The notes: generated by a model from the sequence alone, not told the origin. DNA of 6,751 nt from Bacteroidia bacterium (GCA_025060275.1 JANXCJ010000112.1:1-6751), one strand, 5' to 3'. Positions 1-6,169 are shown, counted from the stretch's first letter. Made by a program: numbers and translations.

Positions 1-84
1 TCTCTTCTCTCTTTCACGCTCTCTTTCTTCCTGTGCCCAGCACTGCGAAGTCGATATAGCTAATATTATAAAGAAGAATCTCAT
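1..84 (-). CDS. Secreted protein, N-terminal 28 codons only (runs off the window)
   Basis: An open frame starts with ATG at 84-82 and stays open to base 1, so the gene is truncated by the window edge. The first 17 residues (MRFFFIILAISTSQCWA) look like a Sec type I signal peptide: one Arg in the n-region, a Phe/Ile/Leu core, and a CWA-Q cleavage site with Gln at +1. The Cys at 15 is not in a lipobox, because the residues before it (TSQ) do not fit. The visible mature part is almost entirely alternating Glu and Arg/Lys (residues 19-28), suggesting a charged helix. A two-element promoter lies directly upstream and its expected start of transcription falls almost on the ATG, so the mRNA may be leaderless. 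Function cannot be assigned from 28 residues. Confidence comes from the combination of start, signal peptide and promoter. Confidence 0.68.
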   Translation of the reverse strand, partial: MRFFFIILAISTSQCWAQEEREREREKR

Positions 85-90
85 CAATCG

Positions 91-122
91 CAAATATACA
101 ACAAGTCAATAGAACTCTACAA
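91..122 (-). promoter_or_regulatory. Bacteroidota-type promoter (-33 TTG, -7 TATATTTG) for the truncated secreted gene
   Basis: Read on the minus strand, TTG at 122-120 is followed after 21 bases by TATATTTG at 98-91. This matches the phylum's TTG-N(17-23)-TAnnTTTG primary promoter pattern. The -33 element lies inside the last codons of the PP2C gene and the -7 box lies in the 21-base gap before the next ATG. Transcription would start around 87-84, at or within a few bases of the ATG. Its presence implies that the gene below base 84 can be expressed independently of the operon above. Confidence 0.6.
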
Positions 123-843
123 GGGCTACAGATATATTATCTACTCCTCCTGCTTCATTTGCGGCTAAAATAAGCTCCTGAGCCTTAGCAGAGACCGGTG
201 AAGATTTAGCTAATATAGCTGCAATCTCCGCATCGTGCAGCATATTATTCAAGCCATCACTGCATAGAAGCACTAAATCACCTCTTTGTACCTCAATGGG
301 TGTAGACGCTACTTCTGGTTCTGGACGAGAAGAAAGCCCCAGTGCCCGTAATATAACATGACGCCGAGGGTGCAGCTCTGCTTCCTCTGGTGTGAGCAGA
401 CCCTGTGAGACTAGAAACTGTACATAAGAGTGGTCTAGGGTTTTCTGATACAATTGACCCTGCCGATACAAATACAGGCGACTATCACCTACGTGGGCAT
501 AGTGCAGATAACCCGACTGATACAAAGCCATGACACATGTAGTACCCATGCGACGATATTCTGGGTGAAGCTGAGCAATCTTGTAAATCGCCTCATTCGC
601 TTCATGGAGCGCTTTCTCTAATAAGAGAGAAGGAGTTAAAGGCTCTGTAGTATGGCTGAAAAATTCTACTACGGCTTGAATTGCAAGCTCGGCTGCTTTT
701 TCGCCCGCTGCATGTCCGCCCATTCCGTCGCACACCATCCATAGCGATCCATGTTGGGTACGCACATAAGCTACCCTGTCTTCATTATTTGGTCTGACCC
801 GTCCCACATCCGAAAGTACCACTGATCTATAGCTTATAGTCAT
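106..843 (-). CDS. PP2C-family (PPM) serine/threonine protein phosphatase
   Basis: A 245-residue protein that is essentially one PP2C catalytic domain, the usual length for soluble bacterial PPM phosphatases. These remove phosphate from pSer/pThr using two or more Mn/Mg ions. The metal and phosphate motifs are all visible: RPNNED (17-22, with Asp22), CDGMGGH (38-44, Asp39/Gly40), GTT (100-102), HVGDSR (117-122, Asp120), DHS (137-139), CSDGL (194-198, Asp196) and GGVDNIS (232-238, Asp235/Asn236). There is no signal peptide or membrane span, so it should act in the cytoplasm. It starts at ATG 843, inside the end of the cyclophilin gene (17-base overlap), and is the last gene of the run. No Hanks-type Ser/Thr kinase lies in the window, so its substrate is unknown. 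The family call is secure from the complete set of catalytic residues. Confidence 0.96.
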   Translation of the reverse strand: MTISYRSVVLSDVGRVRPNNEDRVAYVRTQHGSLWMVCDGMGGHAAGEKAAELAIQAVVEFFSHTTEPLTPSLLLEKALHEANEAIYKIAQLHPEYRRMGTTCVMALYQSGYLHYAHVGDSRLYLYRQGQLYQKTLDHSYVQFLVSQGLLTPEEAELHPRRHVILRALGLSSRPEPEVASTPIEVQRGDLVLLCSDGLNNMLHDAEIAAILAKSSPVSAKAQELILAANEAGGVDNISVALVEFY

Positions 844-1435
844 CCCCGTACCGCTTGCGAAGGCGACTCACTTTATGTCTTTCCAGCCGGACCTTCATAG
901 GAATAGGTGCCAATGGCCGATCTCGCGCATCCCGAGGTACTAATGCTATACTGTCGGCTACCGCTAATCCCTCTATAACCTGCCCAAATACAGTATAACT
1001 CCCATCTAAAAACGGTGTGCCCTTTTCAGCTACTACGATATAGAATTGGCTCCCACTAGAAGCACGCGTAGGATTAACGGCATCAGCTGTCCGAGCTGCG
1101 CCTACTGCTCCTCGCTTATGTTTCAGAGCAGATACTATCTCAGCAGGAATAGTGTATCCCGGCCCTCCCAAGCCATCATTATTAGGGTCTGCATCTTTAG
1201 AGTTAGGATCGCCTCCCTGAATCACAAAGCCGGGTACTACCCGATGAAAAGTCGTACCATCAAAAAAACCTTCAACTGCCAATTTTAGAAAATTAGAACG
1301 ATGTAAGGGTGTCTCCTTATATAACTGAATTCGCATCGTACCTTTCGGCGTCTCTATCACAACAAGCGTATCCCACTTCTGAGCCCATAAAATCCCTATG
1401 CTACCCACGAACCATCTCCACATACGCGTAAGCAC
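827..1435 (-). CDS. Cyclophilin-type peptidyl-prolyl cis-trans isomerase, exported
   Basis: Cyclophilins isomerise Xaa-Pro bonds and assist folding. The domain spans about residues 22-187. The core FHRVVPGFVIQGGDP (63-77) supplies the catalytic Arg65, Phe70 and Gln73, SGSQFYI (127-133) supplies Gln130/Phe131, and FLDGSYTVFGQV (142-153) matches the family's LDG..VFG segment. Phe142 sits where cyclosporin-sensitive forms have Trp, as is common in bacteria. Residues 1-18 look like a short signal peptide ending WA-Q, so the protein probably acts in the periplasm. The start is uncertain: GTG at 1435 gives an 18-residue leader, while ATG at 1423 gives only about 14 residues before the cleavage site, which is short; I chose GTG for that reason. 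It overlaps the end of folB by 35 bases (23 with the ATG start) and the start of the PP2C gene by 17. The basic C-terminal tail (187-202) follows the fold. Confidence 0.93.
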   Translation of the reverse strand: MLTRMWRWFVGSIGILWAQKWDTLVVIETPKGTMRIQLYKETPLHRSNFLKLAVEGFFDGTTFHRVVPGFVIQGGDPNSKDADPNNDGLGGPGYTIPAEIVSALKHKRGAVGAARTADAVNPTRASSGSQFYIVVAEKGTPFLDGSYTVFGQVIEGLAVADSIALVPRDARDRPLAPIPMKVRLERHKVSRLRKRYGDDYKL

Positions 1436-1778
1436 TTTGAGCTAAAATAGTAATCGGCGGGTGAATCTTATGTACCCATACTTCCACTTTTTCCGCACAA
1501 TCCCAACGAGTCAGAATCGCTTGACCTATCTGCTCAGCTACTTTTTCTATTAGCATTCCTCCTGCTGAAAATGTGGTCTGTATAAGCTTTGCTATTTCAC
1601 GATAATCAATTAGCGGATCTGTCCCTTCCTCTATTTGCTGATACTCTATACGAATATCTACCCGAAACAAACGACCTACCTCACGTTCTGGGAGTAAATA
1701 GCCTATATGACCATATACTTTTATGCCAGAGAGCCCTATGGCTCGGCGAGTTGCAGGCAGCTTTCCTTTGGATTCCAT
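1401..1778 (-). CDS. folB: Dihydroneopterin aldolase (folate biosynthesis)
   Basis: FolB cleaves 7,8-dihydroneopterin to 6-hydroxymethyl-7,8-dihydropterin and glycolaldehyde in tetrahydrofolate synthesis; the enzyme is cytoplasmic and forms octamers. The 125-residue protein is the normal size. Aligned by eye to the S. aureus enzyme, all four active-site residues are present: Glu31 (LLPERE), Tyr59 (IDYRE), Glu78 (LIEKVAE) and Lys104 (HKIHPPI). The glycine turns near residue 23-26 (YGHIGY) also match. The only ATG that includes the first strand is at 1778, which gives about 13 residues ahead of the fold and a 43-base overlap with the end of the upstream membrane-protein gene. No other folate gene is in the window, so its place in this run probably reflects shared transcription rather than a link to polysaccharide export. 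Confidence 0.94.
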   Translation of the reverse strand: MESKGKLPATRRAIGLSGIKVYGHIGYLLPEREVGRLFRVDIRIEYQQIEEGTDPLIDYREIAKLIQTTFSAGGMLIEKVAEQIGQAILTRWDCAEKVEVWVHKIHPPITILAQSAYAYVEMVRG

Positions 1779-2218
1779 ATGACTTCTACAGGTTCTACAA
1801 AGCTATCGCTGCTCATCGGTAGAATAAGAATGGTCTTTTGCCGGCGGTCTATTAGCCACGAAACACCCTGCTTACCTGCTTTCCCCCCTCCCACCACCCA
1901 CCCTCCCTCAGTATGATGAAGAAGAGGAAAAACCTTCTTATCTCGCAACTCCAGCCATATGAAGCGCTGATGAAGGGCAGAAAGGTCAGAATCACACGAA
2001 AACAGGTACTCTAAAGCACCATTTTGATTCAAGTCTGTATAAACACCTCTGTTGAGCAGGTAAGGAGTACATTTTAGAGCCTTCTGAGCTTCCACTATCA
2101 GATAAGCTATGGGAGCAGCTTCCCGCTTGTTCTTTCCCTGAAACCATAGCCAAAGGCTCAGGATAAGAATACCTAAGAAGAGAGCTACCACCCAGATTCT
2201 GCCCCAATAGTCCCTCAT
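1736..2218 (-). CDS. Unrecognised small membrane-anchored protein with one Ca-loop-like motif
   Basis: I do not recognise this 160-residue protein. Residues about 9-27 form one strongly hydrophobic Trp/Leu/Ile span, followed by a basic stretch (GKNKRE, 28-33). There is no lipobox and no clear signal-peptidase site, so an uncleaved N-terminal anchor is most likely. The rest could form a small globular domain. It contains YTDLNQNGALEY (60-71), spaced like an EF-hand or FG-GAP calcium loop (Asp62, Asn64, Asn66, Glu70), then an aromatic region and a Gly-rich stretch (GGWVVGGGKAG, 105-115). Three Cys (50, 75, 154) could form a disulfide if the domain is outside the cytoplasm. It is a real gene: its ATG overlaps the upstream phosphatase stop as ATGA, and it is open between two recognised genes. 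Its place directly after the export module hints at envelope work, but that is inference only. Confidence 0.8.
   Translation of the reverse strand: MRDYWGRIWVVALFLGILILSLWLWFQGKNKREAAPIAYLIVEAQKALKCTPYLLNRGVYTDLNQNGALEYLFSCDSDLSALHQRFIWLELRDKKVFPLLHHTEGGWVVGGGKAGKQGVSWLIDRRQKTILILPMSSDSFVEPVEVIWNPKESCLQLAEP
1798..1805 (-). promoter_or_regulatory. Possible internal -7 box ahead of folB
   Basis: The minus strand reads TAGCTTTG, an exact fit to TAnnTTTG, 19 bases before the folB ATG, inside the coding sequence of the upstream membrane-protein gene. No TTG is found at the right distance upstream. One or two such 8-base matches are expected by chance on each strand of a window this size, so it is only a candidate for separate expression of the folB-cyclophilin-PP2C part. 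Confidence 0.2.
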
Positions 2219-2937
2219 AAAAGCGTAGGATTAAGAAATCTTTCCATGCGCTTTCGTATGAGCTTGTGTTTTAGAGCATACCGGACGGCCTCTATTTGGT
2301 CTGCACGGTGCATATCACTCCCTATGAAGTGTACCCATCCCTTTTCCAAGAGATATTCGGCTTTCTGCTGCGCCTTTTTGCCATATGCCTTAGCCAGAGA
2401 AAGAAGATTTATTTGTAAAAACAAACCTTGTTCATACCATGTCTTCAATTGAGACTCATTAGCGTACTCATACCTCTCGGGATGCGCTAGTACGAGAGTA
2501 TAGCCCGCACACTGGAGCTCAAAGAAAAAATGCTGCCAACCAATAGGCAAAATCCAAAAACCTAGTTCAACTAACAGATAGTTTTTGGGACCAAAGGTCC
2601 TTAGGGCTCCTATTCTCTCTCGCAGCTCTGGTTCTAAAAGATATTCGCCAGCAACCGTGAGATATAGAGGAATCTCTTGCTCTTGAAGCTGGTATTGCAG
2701 ACGGCTGTAAGCCGAATCTATTTCCTGCACAGAAGGATTCATGAGCGTATTCTGATGGGGAGTCGCGATGACCTTTTGGTATCCCATTTCCGCCCAGAAA
2801 AGCATCATTTGTAGAGCCTCTTGCATACTACGAGCACCATCATCTACACCAGGCAGTACGTGATTGTGAAGCTCCACGGCTAATTCTATGCCTAAGTTTA
2901 TCTCAAGCCGCTGCCGGCTAAAAAACCAGAAGCTCAT
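2215..2937 (-). CDS. PHP-family protein-tyrosine phosphatase (CpsB/YwqE type)
   Basis: CpsB/YwqE enzymes are metal-dependent phosphatases that dephosphorylate the Tyr tail of BY-kinases. Numbering from the ATG used here, the metal-binding PHP motifs are all visible: ELHNHVLPGVDDG (22-34), ATPH (58-61), GEY (97-99), VELG (123-126), AHPERY (151-156) and SDMH (207-210). The protein is 240 residues, typical of the family, cytoplasmic, with no signal peptide. Start choice: the longest frame begins with GTG at 2949, but ATG at 2937 overlaps the kinase stop codon exactly as ATGA, the same arrangement as at this gene's own 3' end, so ATG 2937 is strongly preferred. It follows directly after the kinase whose tail it is expected to dephosphorylate, which supports the function beyond the motifs alone. 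A role as another PHP phosphoesterase is possible but less likely in this context. Confidence 0.93.
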   Translation of the reverse strand: MSFWFFSRQRLEINLGIELAVELHNHVLPGVDDGARSMQEALQMMLFWAEMGYQKVIATPHQNTLMNPSVQEIDSAYSRLQYQLQEQEIPLYLTVAGEYLLEPELRERIGALRTFGPKNYLLVELGFWILPIGWQHFFFELQCAGYTLVLAHPERYEYANESQLKTWYEQGLFLQINLLSLAKAYGKKAQQKAEYLLEKGWVHFIGSDMHRADQIEAVRYALKHKLIRKRMERFLNPTLL

Positions 2938-5303
2938 ACAGGCAACCACTCCCTCACTTTCTCCCAGAGAGAGGGTGATTCTGTTGTTCTATAATAGTAT
3001 CTCCAATCGTATCTTTTACCATAATAACCATAGCCATAACCATAGCCATAGTGGGGCTTTGATAGCTGTGTAGCATTGAAAAGTAAATATACCTTGTTCA
3101 GATGATGTCTCTGAATCACTTCACTCAGGTGTTTAAGAAAAGGCAAGCGAGAATAGTCCGCTCTAAATATGTACAATGTCACCGCATTAGGAATCTGATG
3201 TAGAAGGGAGAGCGTATCAGGCACCAGCCCTAACGGCGCACTATCAATTATGATGTAATCAAATTTATCCGTGAGGTAACTTACGAGATGAGACAATACA
3301 GGATTTTCTAAAAGCTCTGGAGGATTAGGAGCTGGAGGCCCAGCTGGCAGTAGATAAAGCCCCTCCCTTTGATAGGGAATAATACAATCTTCAAGTTCTG
3401 AAAGGCTCACTGAAGACTGGGCTAGCATCAGGCTCAATCCTTTTTCTTGCCGAGCTACTTCCTGTGAGAGAGAGGCTCTTCGTAAATCGGCATCCATTAG
3501 AAGTACACGATGACCTGCCAAAGCATACACATGGGCTATGTTCCGAGCAACATAACTTTTTCCTTCCGCACTAACTGTAGAAGTCACCACAAGAATACGA
3601 GGCTTCCCTGGCTCCCACACAAAAGTTAAAGCACTACGAAGGATTCTAAGCATTTCAAGCTGAAGTCCCGAAAGAACTACCCTATCCTTCTTGGAGCCCT
3701 TCACGTAGGCTAGCTCACCCAAGACAGGAACAGGAGACAAGGCCTCTATGTCTATCCTATACGAAACAGTCTGCTTGAGGGCATACCGAAGCAAAATGCC
3801 CCCCATTCCTAGCACAAGTCCACTTACTAGGCTTGTCACATAAACCTGAAAGGGGTTAGGATGGAGAGGCTTACTGGGTAGAGAAGGAGGCTGTGTAACT
3901 CTTATAGAGGAAACCACTGTCTCCCGATCTATTGCAAGCTGAATCCTCCTCTCTAAGAGCAACCTATATATCTCTCTTCGGAGATTGAGGTCCTCTTGAA
4001 GCAAGGAAAAGCGCCTCTCATAAGTTATGTCTTCATATACTTTCTCTTTACCCTCCAGAAATTCTCTTTTCTCTCGGCTAGCACCAAGAGTCTTTTGATA
4101 AATATAATCATCAATCAGCTTGATGATGTGAATTAGAGCCTGTGATAACTTGCTATTTATGTGCTCTATCTGATAAGAAGTTCCACTATATTTTTCCAGA
4201 AATAGATTCCTGCTCTCTATGATTTGATTGGCTCTACTTACAGGAGAGCTAAGAAAGCTCTGATTATCAACCAGGAGAGGTAAAGGCGCAATCTTGGTAG
4301 AATTTGTTTTTTGAAGCGTGTCAAGCACACGCTGGGTATGCTCCTTCAAACGAGTAAGATACAATTCTTCCACATAGTCTTTCGGATTGGGCCCTGCGGA
4401 GAATAACTTCATGATTTTCTCTCTTCTGGCAGAAATAAAGGGAGCTTCTGTTTTTTTCTCTACTTGTAGCAGGGTGTCTTCTGCCTCTTTCATTTCTAGC
4501 CGCATGAAGGAAAGTAGGGTATCTATATAGTTTAGAGCTTTTTGATACTGCACTTGGCGAAAATTACGCTCATACTGCCCTGAGAGTACCAGAAGCATAC
4601 GCAAGAAAGAATGAGCTCGTAGAGCAGACTTATCTGAGACATTTACTTGAAGTACAGTCGTGCCCCGCTTCGTAACAACACTTCCACGACTCTGCCAGTT
4701 GGTAATCGCTATGTGCCTCGGCAATCGTCGCACTTCATAAAGACCCGGCTGCAAATCCGCCTCCCGGAGCTTAACTAAACGTACTTTTCCGCCCCACGGA
4801 AGCCTAACCCACTCTCCTATTCTACCTTTTGCCAATATAGTATCGTCTTCTATGATTGTATACTCTCCTCCATTCAGCTGTAGCCTCAAGGGATTATGAT
4901 ATTTCCAGAGAAGGCTCTCTGCTTCATAAGGCTCTACCTGCACAAAACAAGGGGTAGGGAATATCAGCGTTTTCCCCACCTTGCCCACTGAATAGACTTC
5001 CCATTCTAACCCCAGTGTATCAACGACCTGATCAACTAATTCATACACACTAAAAAGTTCTGAATAGGCCTCATATAACATCTCAGGAGGAAAAAGGGGC
5101 GAAGGATTCTCCGCTACCTTTGCGAAGAGAGAGGGATTGGAGGTTAAATCTATCTGAATAGTAGCTTCGCTTTTATACACTACCTCTGAATAACGCAGAT
5201 AAGCCCATGCTATCACTAAACCCCCAAGTAGGGTTATAATCGGCCACCACCATGCACGACTTAGGATTATAAAAAGGCGTCTTAGGTCCCACTCTTGACG
5301 CAT
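2934..5303 (-). CDS. Chain-length regulator fused to BY-type tyrosine autokinase (Wzc type)
   Basis: A 789-residue inner-membrane protein joining a polysaccharide co-polymerase and a bacterial tyrosine kinase. The order is: cytoplasmic N-terminus; TM1 (about 18-36); a large periplasmic part with a beta-rich region (about 105-225) and long helices (about 240-465); a Pro-rich stretch (472-484); TM2 (about 486-508); and a cytoplasmic kinase domain. The kinase shows the EX2RX2R oligomer motif (EMLRILR, 550-556), Walker A (SAEGKSY, 578-584), Walker A' (LLMDADLRR, 601-609) and Walker B (IIIDSAP, 684-690). After the domain comes a Tyr-rich tail with ten Tyr between 752 and 771 (GYGYGYGYY core), the expected autophosphorylation site. 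Tyr584 follows GKS where Ser/Thr is common, but E. coli Wzc has an aromatic there too, so activity is likely. It starts at ATG 5303, 8 bases after the OPX stop, and couples by ATGA to its phosphatase gene. It should control polymer length and drive export with the OPX protein. Confidence 0.95.
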   Translation of the reverse strand: MRQEWDLRRLFIILSRAWWWPIITLLGGLVIAWAYLRYSEVVYKSEATIQIDLTSNPSLFAKVAENPSPLFPPEMLYEAYSELFSVYELVDQVVDTLGLEWEVYSVGKVGKTLIFPTPCFVQVEPYEAESLLWKYHNPLRLQLNGGEYTIIEDDTILAKGRIGEWVRLPWGGKVRLVKLREADLQPGLYEVRRLPRHIAITNWQSRGSVVTKRGTTVLQVNVSDKSALRAHSFLRMLLVLSGQYERNFRQVQYQKALNYIDTLLSFMRLEMKEAEDTLLQVEKKTEAPFISARREKIMKLFSAGPNPKDYVEELYLTRLKEHTQRVLDTLQKTNSTKIAPLPLLVDNQSFLSSPVSRANQIIESRNLFLEKYSGTSYQIEHINSKLSQALIHIIKLIDDYIYQKTLGASREKREFLEGKEKVYEDITYERRFSLLQEDLNLRREIYRLLLERRIQLAIDRETVVSSIRVTQPPSLPSKPLHPNPFQVYVTSLVSGLVLGMGGILLRYALKQTVSYRIDIEALSPVPVLGELAYVKGSKKDRVVLSGLQLEMLRILRSALTFVWEPGKPRILVVTSTVSAEGKSYVARNIAHVYALAGHRVLLMDADLRRASLSQEVARQEKGLSLMLAQSSVSLSELEDCIIPYQREGLYLLPAGPPAPNPPELLENPVLSHLVSYLTDKFDYIIIDSAPLGLVPDTLSLLHQIPNAVTLYIFRADYSRLPFLKHLSEVIQRHHLNKVYLLFNATQLSKPHYGYGYGYGYYGKRYDWRYYYRTTESPSLWEKVREWLPV
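3027..3050 (-). repeat. Two perfect 12-base tandem copies encoding Tyr-Gly units in the kinase tail
   Basis: Bases 3027-3038 and 3039-3050 are identical 12-mers (minus strand TATGGCTATGGT), and another TAT follows at 3026-3024. Each copy encodes Tyr-Gly-Tyr-Gly, so the array adds four of the ten tail tyrosines. Each copy is itself two near-identical 6-base units (TATGGC, TATGGT). Loss or gain of a unit would keep the frame and only change the number of tyrosines. The repeat may simply follow from coding a Gly-Tyr run. Confidence 0.85.
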
Positions 5304-5311
5304 ATATGAGC

Positions 5312-6085
5312 CTAAACCTGCAGTGCCAAAAGCAGAACAAAGTTAAGTAATTGAAAAACACTCAAAATAACCAGATAATTCTGAAATTCTATCCTCAAAA
5401 AGACCACCGAACGAGGCTCAGCCACAATAATATCGCCGCTTCTAAGACGAAAGGCAGCAGATAGGGTTGTAGCATCTCGGATATCTATGAGGAAAACCTG
5501 AGGGTTATGGGGGTCTCCGCGAATAACCTTCAAGCGTTTTAGGTTTACCTCCCACTGCTGATTTGAGAGGAAAGGAAGTATCTCCAAGAGGGATACCTCC
5601 ATTTTATCTAGTAGGACGGGACCTGAATGCTGCACATGTCCAAATATGTAATACGGATACAGGGGATACAGCCTGACTTGAGCTCTCAAAAAAGTCTTAC
5701 GGGCAAGCAGCTCCAGAGCACGACAAGCCGAGTCCAGCGAGAGCCCTCCTAATCTGATACTACCTCCCCAAGGTATATATACCACACCATCTTCAAATAT
5801 GCGAAGAGTATCTATTCGCACAAGCTGCCAAAGCGCAGAGGGCTCCTCACTAAGGGGTGCCCCCATCTCAAGAACAACTCGTAGAAATTGACCCGCTTGT
5901 AGATAGGGGGAACTTTTCATAACAGAAAGAGTATCCGAAGGGCCCCTCATTACCCATCCTCCCTTGCGCTTGCGAAGCTCTGCTCGCAGGGCCTTATCGT
6001 AGGGCGTACGGAAAAGCCTATCAGCTGGCGAGCAGCCTACCAAAGATAAGAGAATTGTCAGTCCTAACCCCTTCCAAAAGCGCAT
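5312..6085 (-). CDS. Outer-membrane polysaccharide export lipoprotein (OPX / Wza family)
   Basis: OPX proteins form the outer-membrane channel through which capsule or exopolysaccharide leaves. From the ATG used (257 residues) there is a lipoprotein signal peptide with lipobox LVGC at residues 15-18, so the mature protein is lipidated. A polysaccharide-export domain follows (about 59-142), recognisable from DGVVYIPWGGSIRLGGLSL (99-117) and the RAQVRLYP end. Next is a SLBB-like segment (about 146-205; IFGHVQHSGPVLL, then LKRLKVIRG) and the closing LRSGDIIVAEP (214-224). Residues about 234-256 form a hydrophobic helix, probably the equivalent of the Wza C-terminal helix that builds the outer-membrane pore. 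Shorter than E. coli Wza (about 380 residues), as is common in Bacteroidota. A longer frame begins at GTG 6094 and adds three residues; ATG 6085 gives a normal signal peptide (MRFWKG) and is preferred. First gene of the run; the kinase gene starts 8 bases after its stop. Confidence 0.92.
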   Translation of the reverse strand: MRFWKGLGLTILLSLVGCSPADRLFRTPYDKALRAELRKRKGGWVMRGPSDTLSVMKSSPYLQAGQFLRVVLEMGAPLSEEPSALWQLVRIDTLRIFEDGVVYIPWGGSIRLGGLSLDSACRALELLARKTFLRAQVRLYPLYPYYIFGHVQHSGPVLLDKMEVSLLEILPFLSNQQWEVNLKRLKVIRGDPHNPQVFLIDIRDATTLSAAFRLRSGDIIVAEPRSVVFLRIEFQNYLVILSVFQLLNFVLLLALQV

Positions 6086-6102
6086 GCAAAGCACAAAATA
6101 GT

Positions 6103-6134
6103 AAAAAAAGCGCGCAAGCTTCCTGCCTGCGCGC
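6103..6134 (-). terminator. Intrinsic (Rho-independent) terminator of the lipoprotein gene
   Basis: On the minus strand, GCGCGCAGGC (6134-6125) and GCTTGCGCGC (6119-6110) form a ten-pair stem with one G-U pair and a five-base loop, followed at once by seven T (6109-6103). It begins about 35 bases after the lipoprotein stop codon and ends 17 bases before the ATG of the OPX gene. It should end the lipoprotein transcript and insulate the export operon, unless the operon is transcribed through it. Confidence 0.88.
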
Positions 6135-6152
6135 CCTTCAGTTCTATCCCCG

Positions 6153-6160
6153 CAAAAATA
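6153..6160 (-). promoter_or_regulatory. Possible -7 box for the export operon, upstream of the terminator hairpin
   Basis: The minus strand reads TATTTTTG, an exact fit to TAnnTTTG, in the gap between the lipoprotein stop and the OPX start. No -33 TTG is found 17-23 bases upstream. A transcript from here would have a leader of roughly 60 bases that contains the hairpin and T-run at 6134-6103. A second near-match, TATTTTG (6100-6094), lies after the hairpin but is one base short of the consensus and would leave almost no leader. Neither is convincing as the operon promoter. Confidence 0.3.
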
Positions 6161-6169
6161 TCCTCTCTT

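Noticed and set aside
1..30. Pyrimidine-rich plus-strand stretch at the window start, considered as a simple-sequence repeat.
   Set aside because: It is not a regular repeat; on the minus strand it is explained as codons for the Glu/Arg-rich start of the truncated secreted protein.
1046..1288. Plus-strand open frames, such as 1046-1288, 1589-1822, 1707-1916, 2246-2452, 2888-3073 and 6420-6629.
   Set aside because: All lie opposite well-supported minus-strand genes, show no recognisable domain or signal, and have no promoter or terminator of their own; they are shadows of the coding strand.
1992..2207. Minus-strand second-frame open frames at 1992-2207 and 5173-5361.
   Set aside because: They overlap the membrane-protein and kinase/OPX genes in another frame and have low-complexity, domain-free products, with no evidence of a frameshift in the main genes.
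3260..3267. Another TAnnTTTG match (TAAATTTG, minus strand) inside the kinase gene.
   Set aside because: It is deep in the kinase domain with no gene start nearby and no paired TTG; one or two such matches are expected by chance.
3552..3587. Walker A of the kinase reads SAEGKSY, lacking the usual Pro and with Tyr after GKS; considered as a sign of an inactive kinase.
   Set aside because: The Gly-Lys-Ser core, Walker A', Walker B, EX2RX2R motif and Tyr tail are all present, and E. coli Wzc also carries an aromatic residue after its GKT, so loss of activity is not supported.
6041..6048. An exact TAnnTTTG box (TATCTTTG, minus strand) inside the OPX gene.
   Set aside because: It lies in the codons of the lipobox region, downstream of the start codon. 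A transcript from it would lose the signal peptide, and the nearest TTG is 26 bases upstream, too far. A chance match forced by coding.
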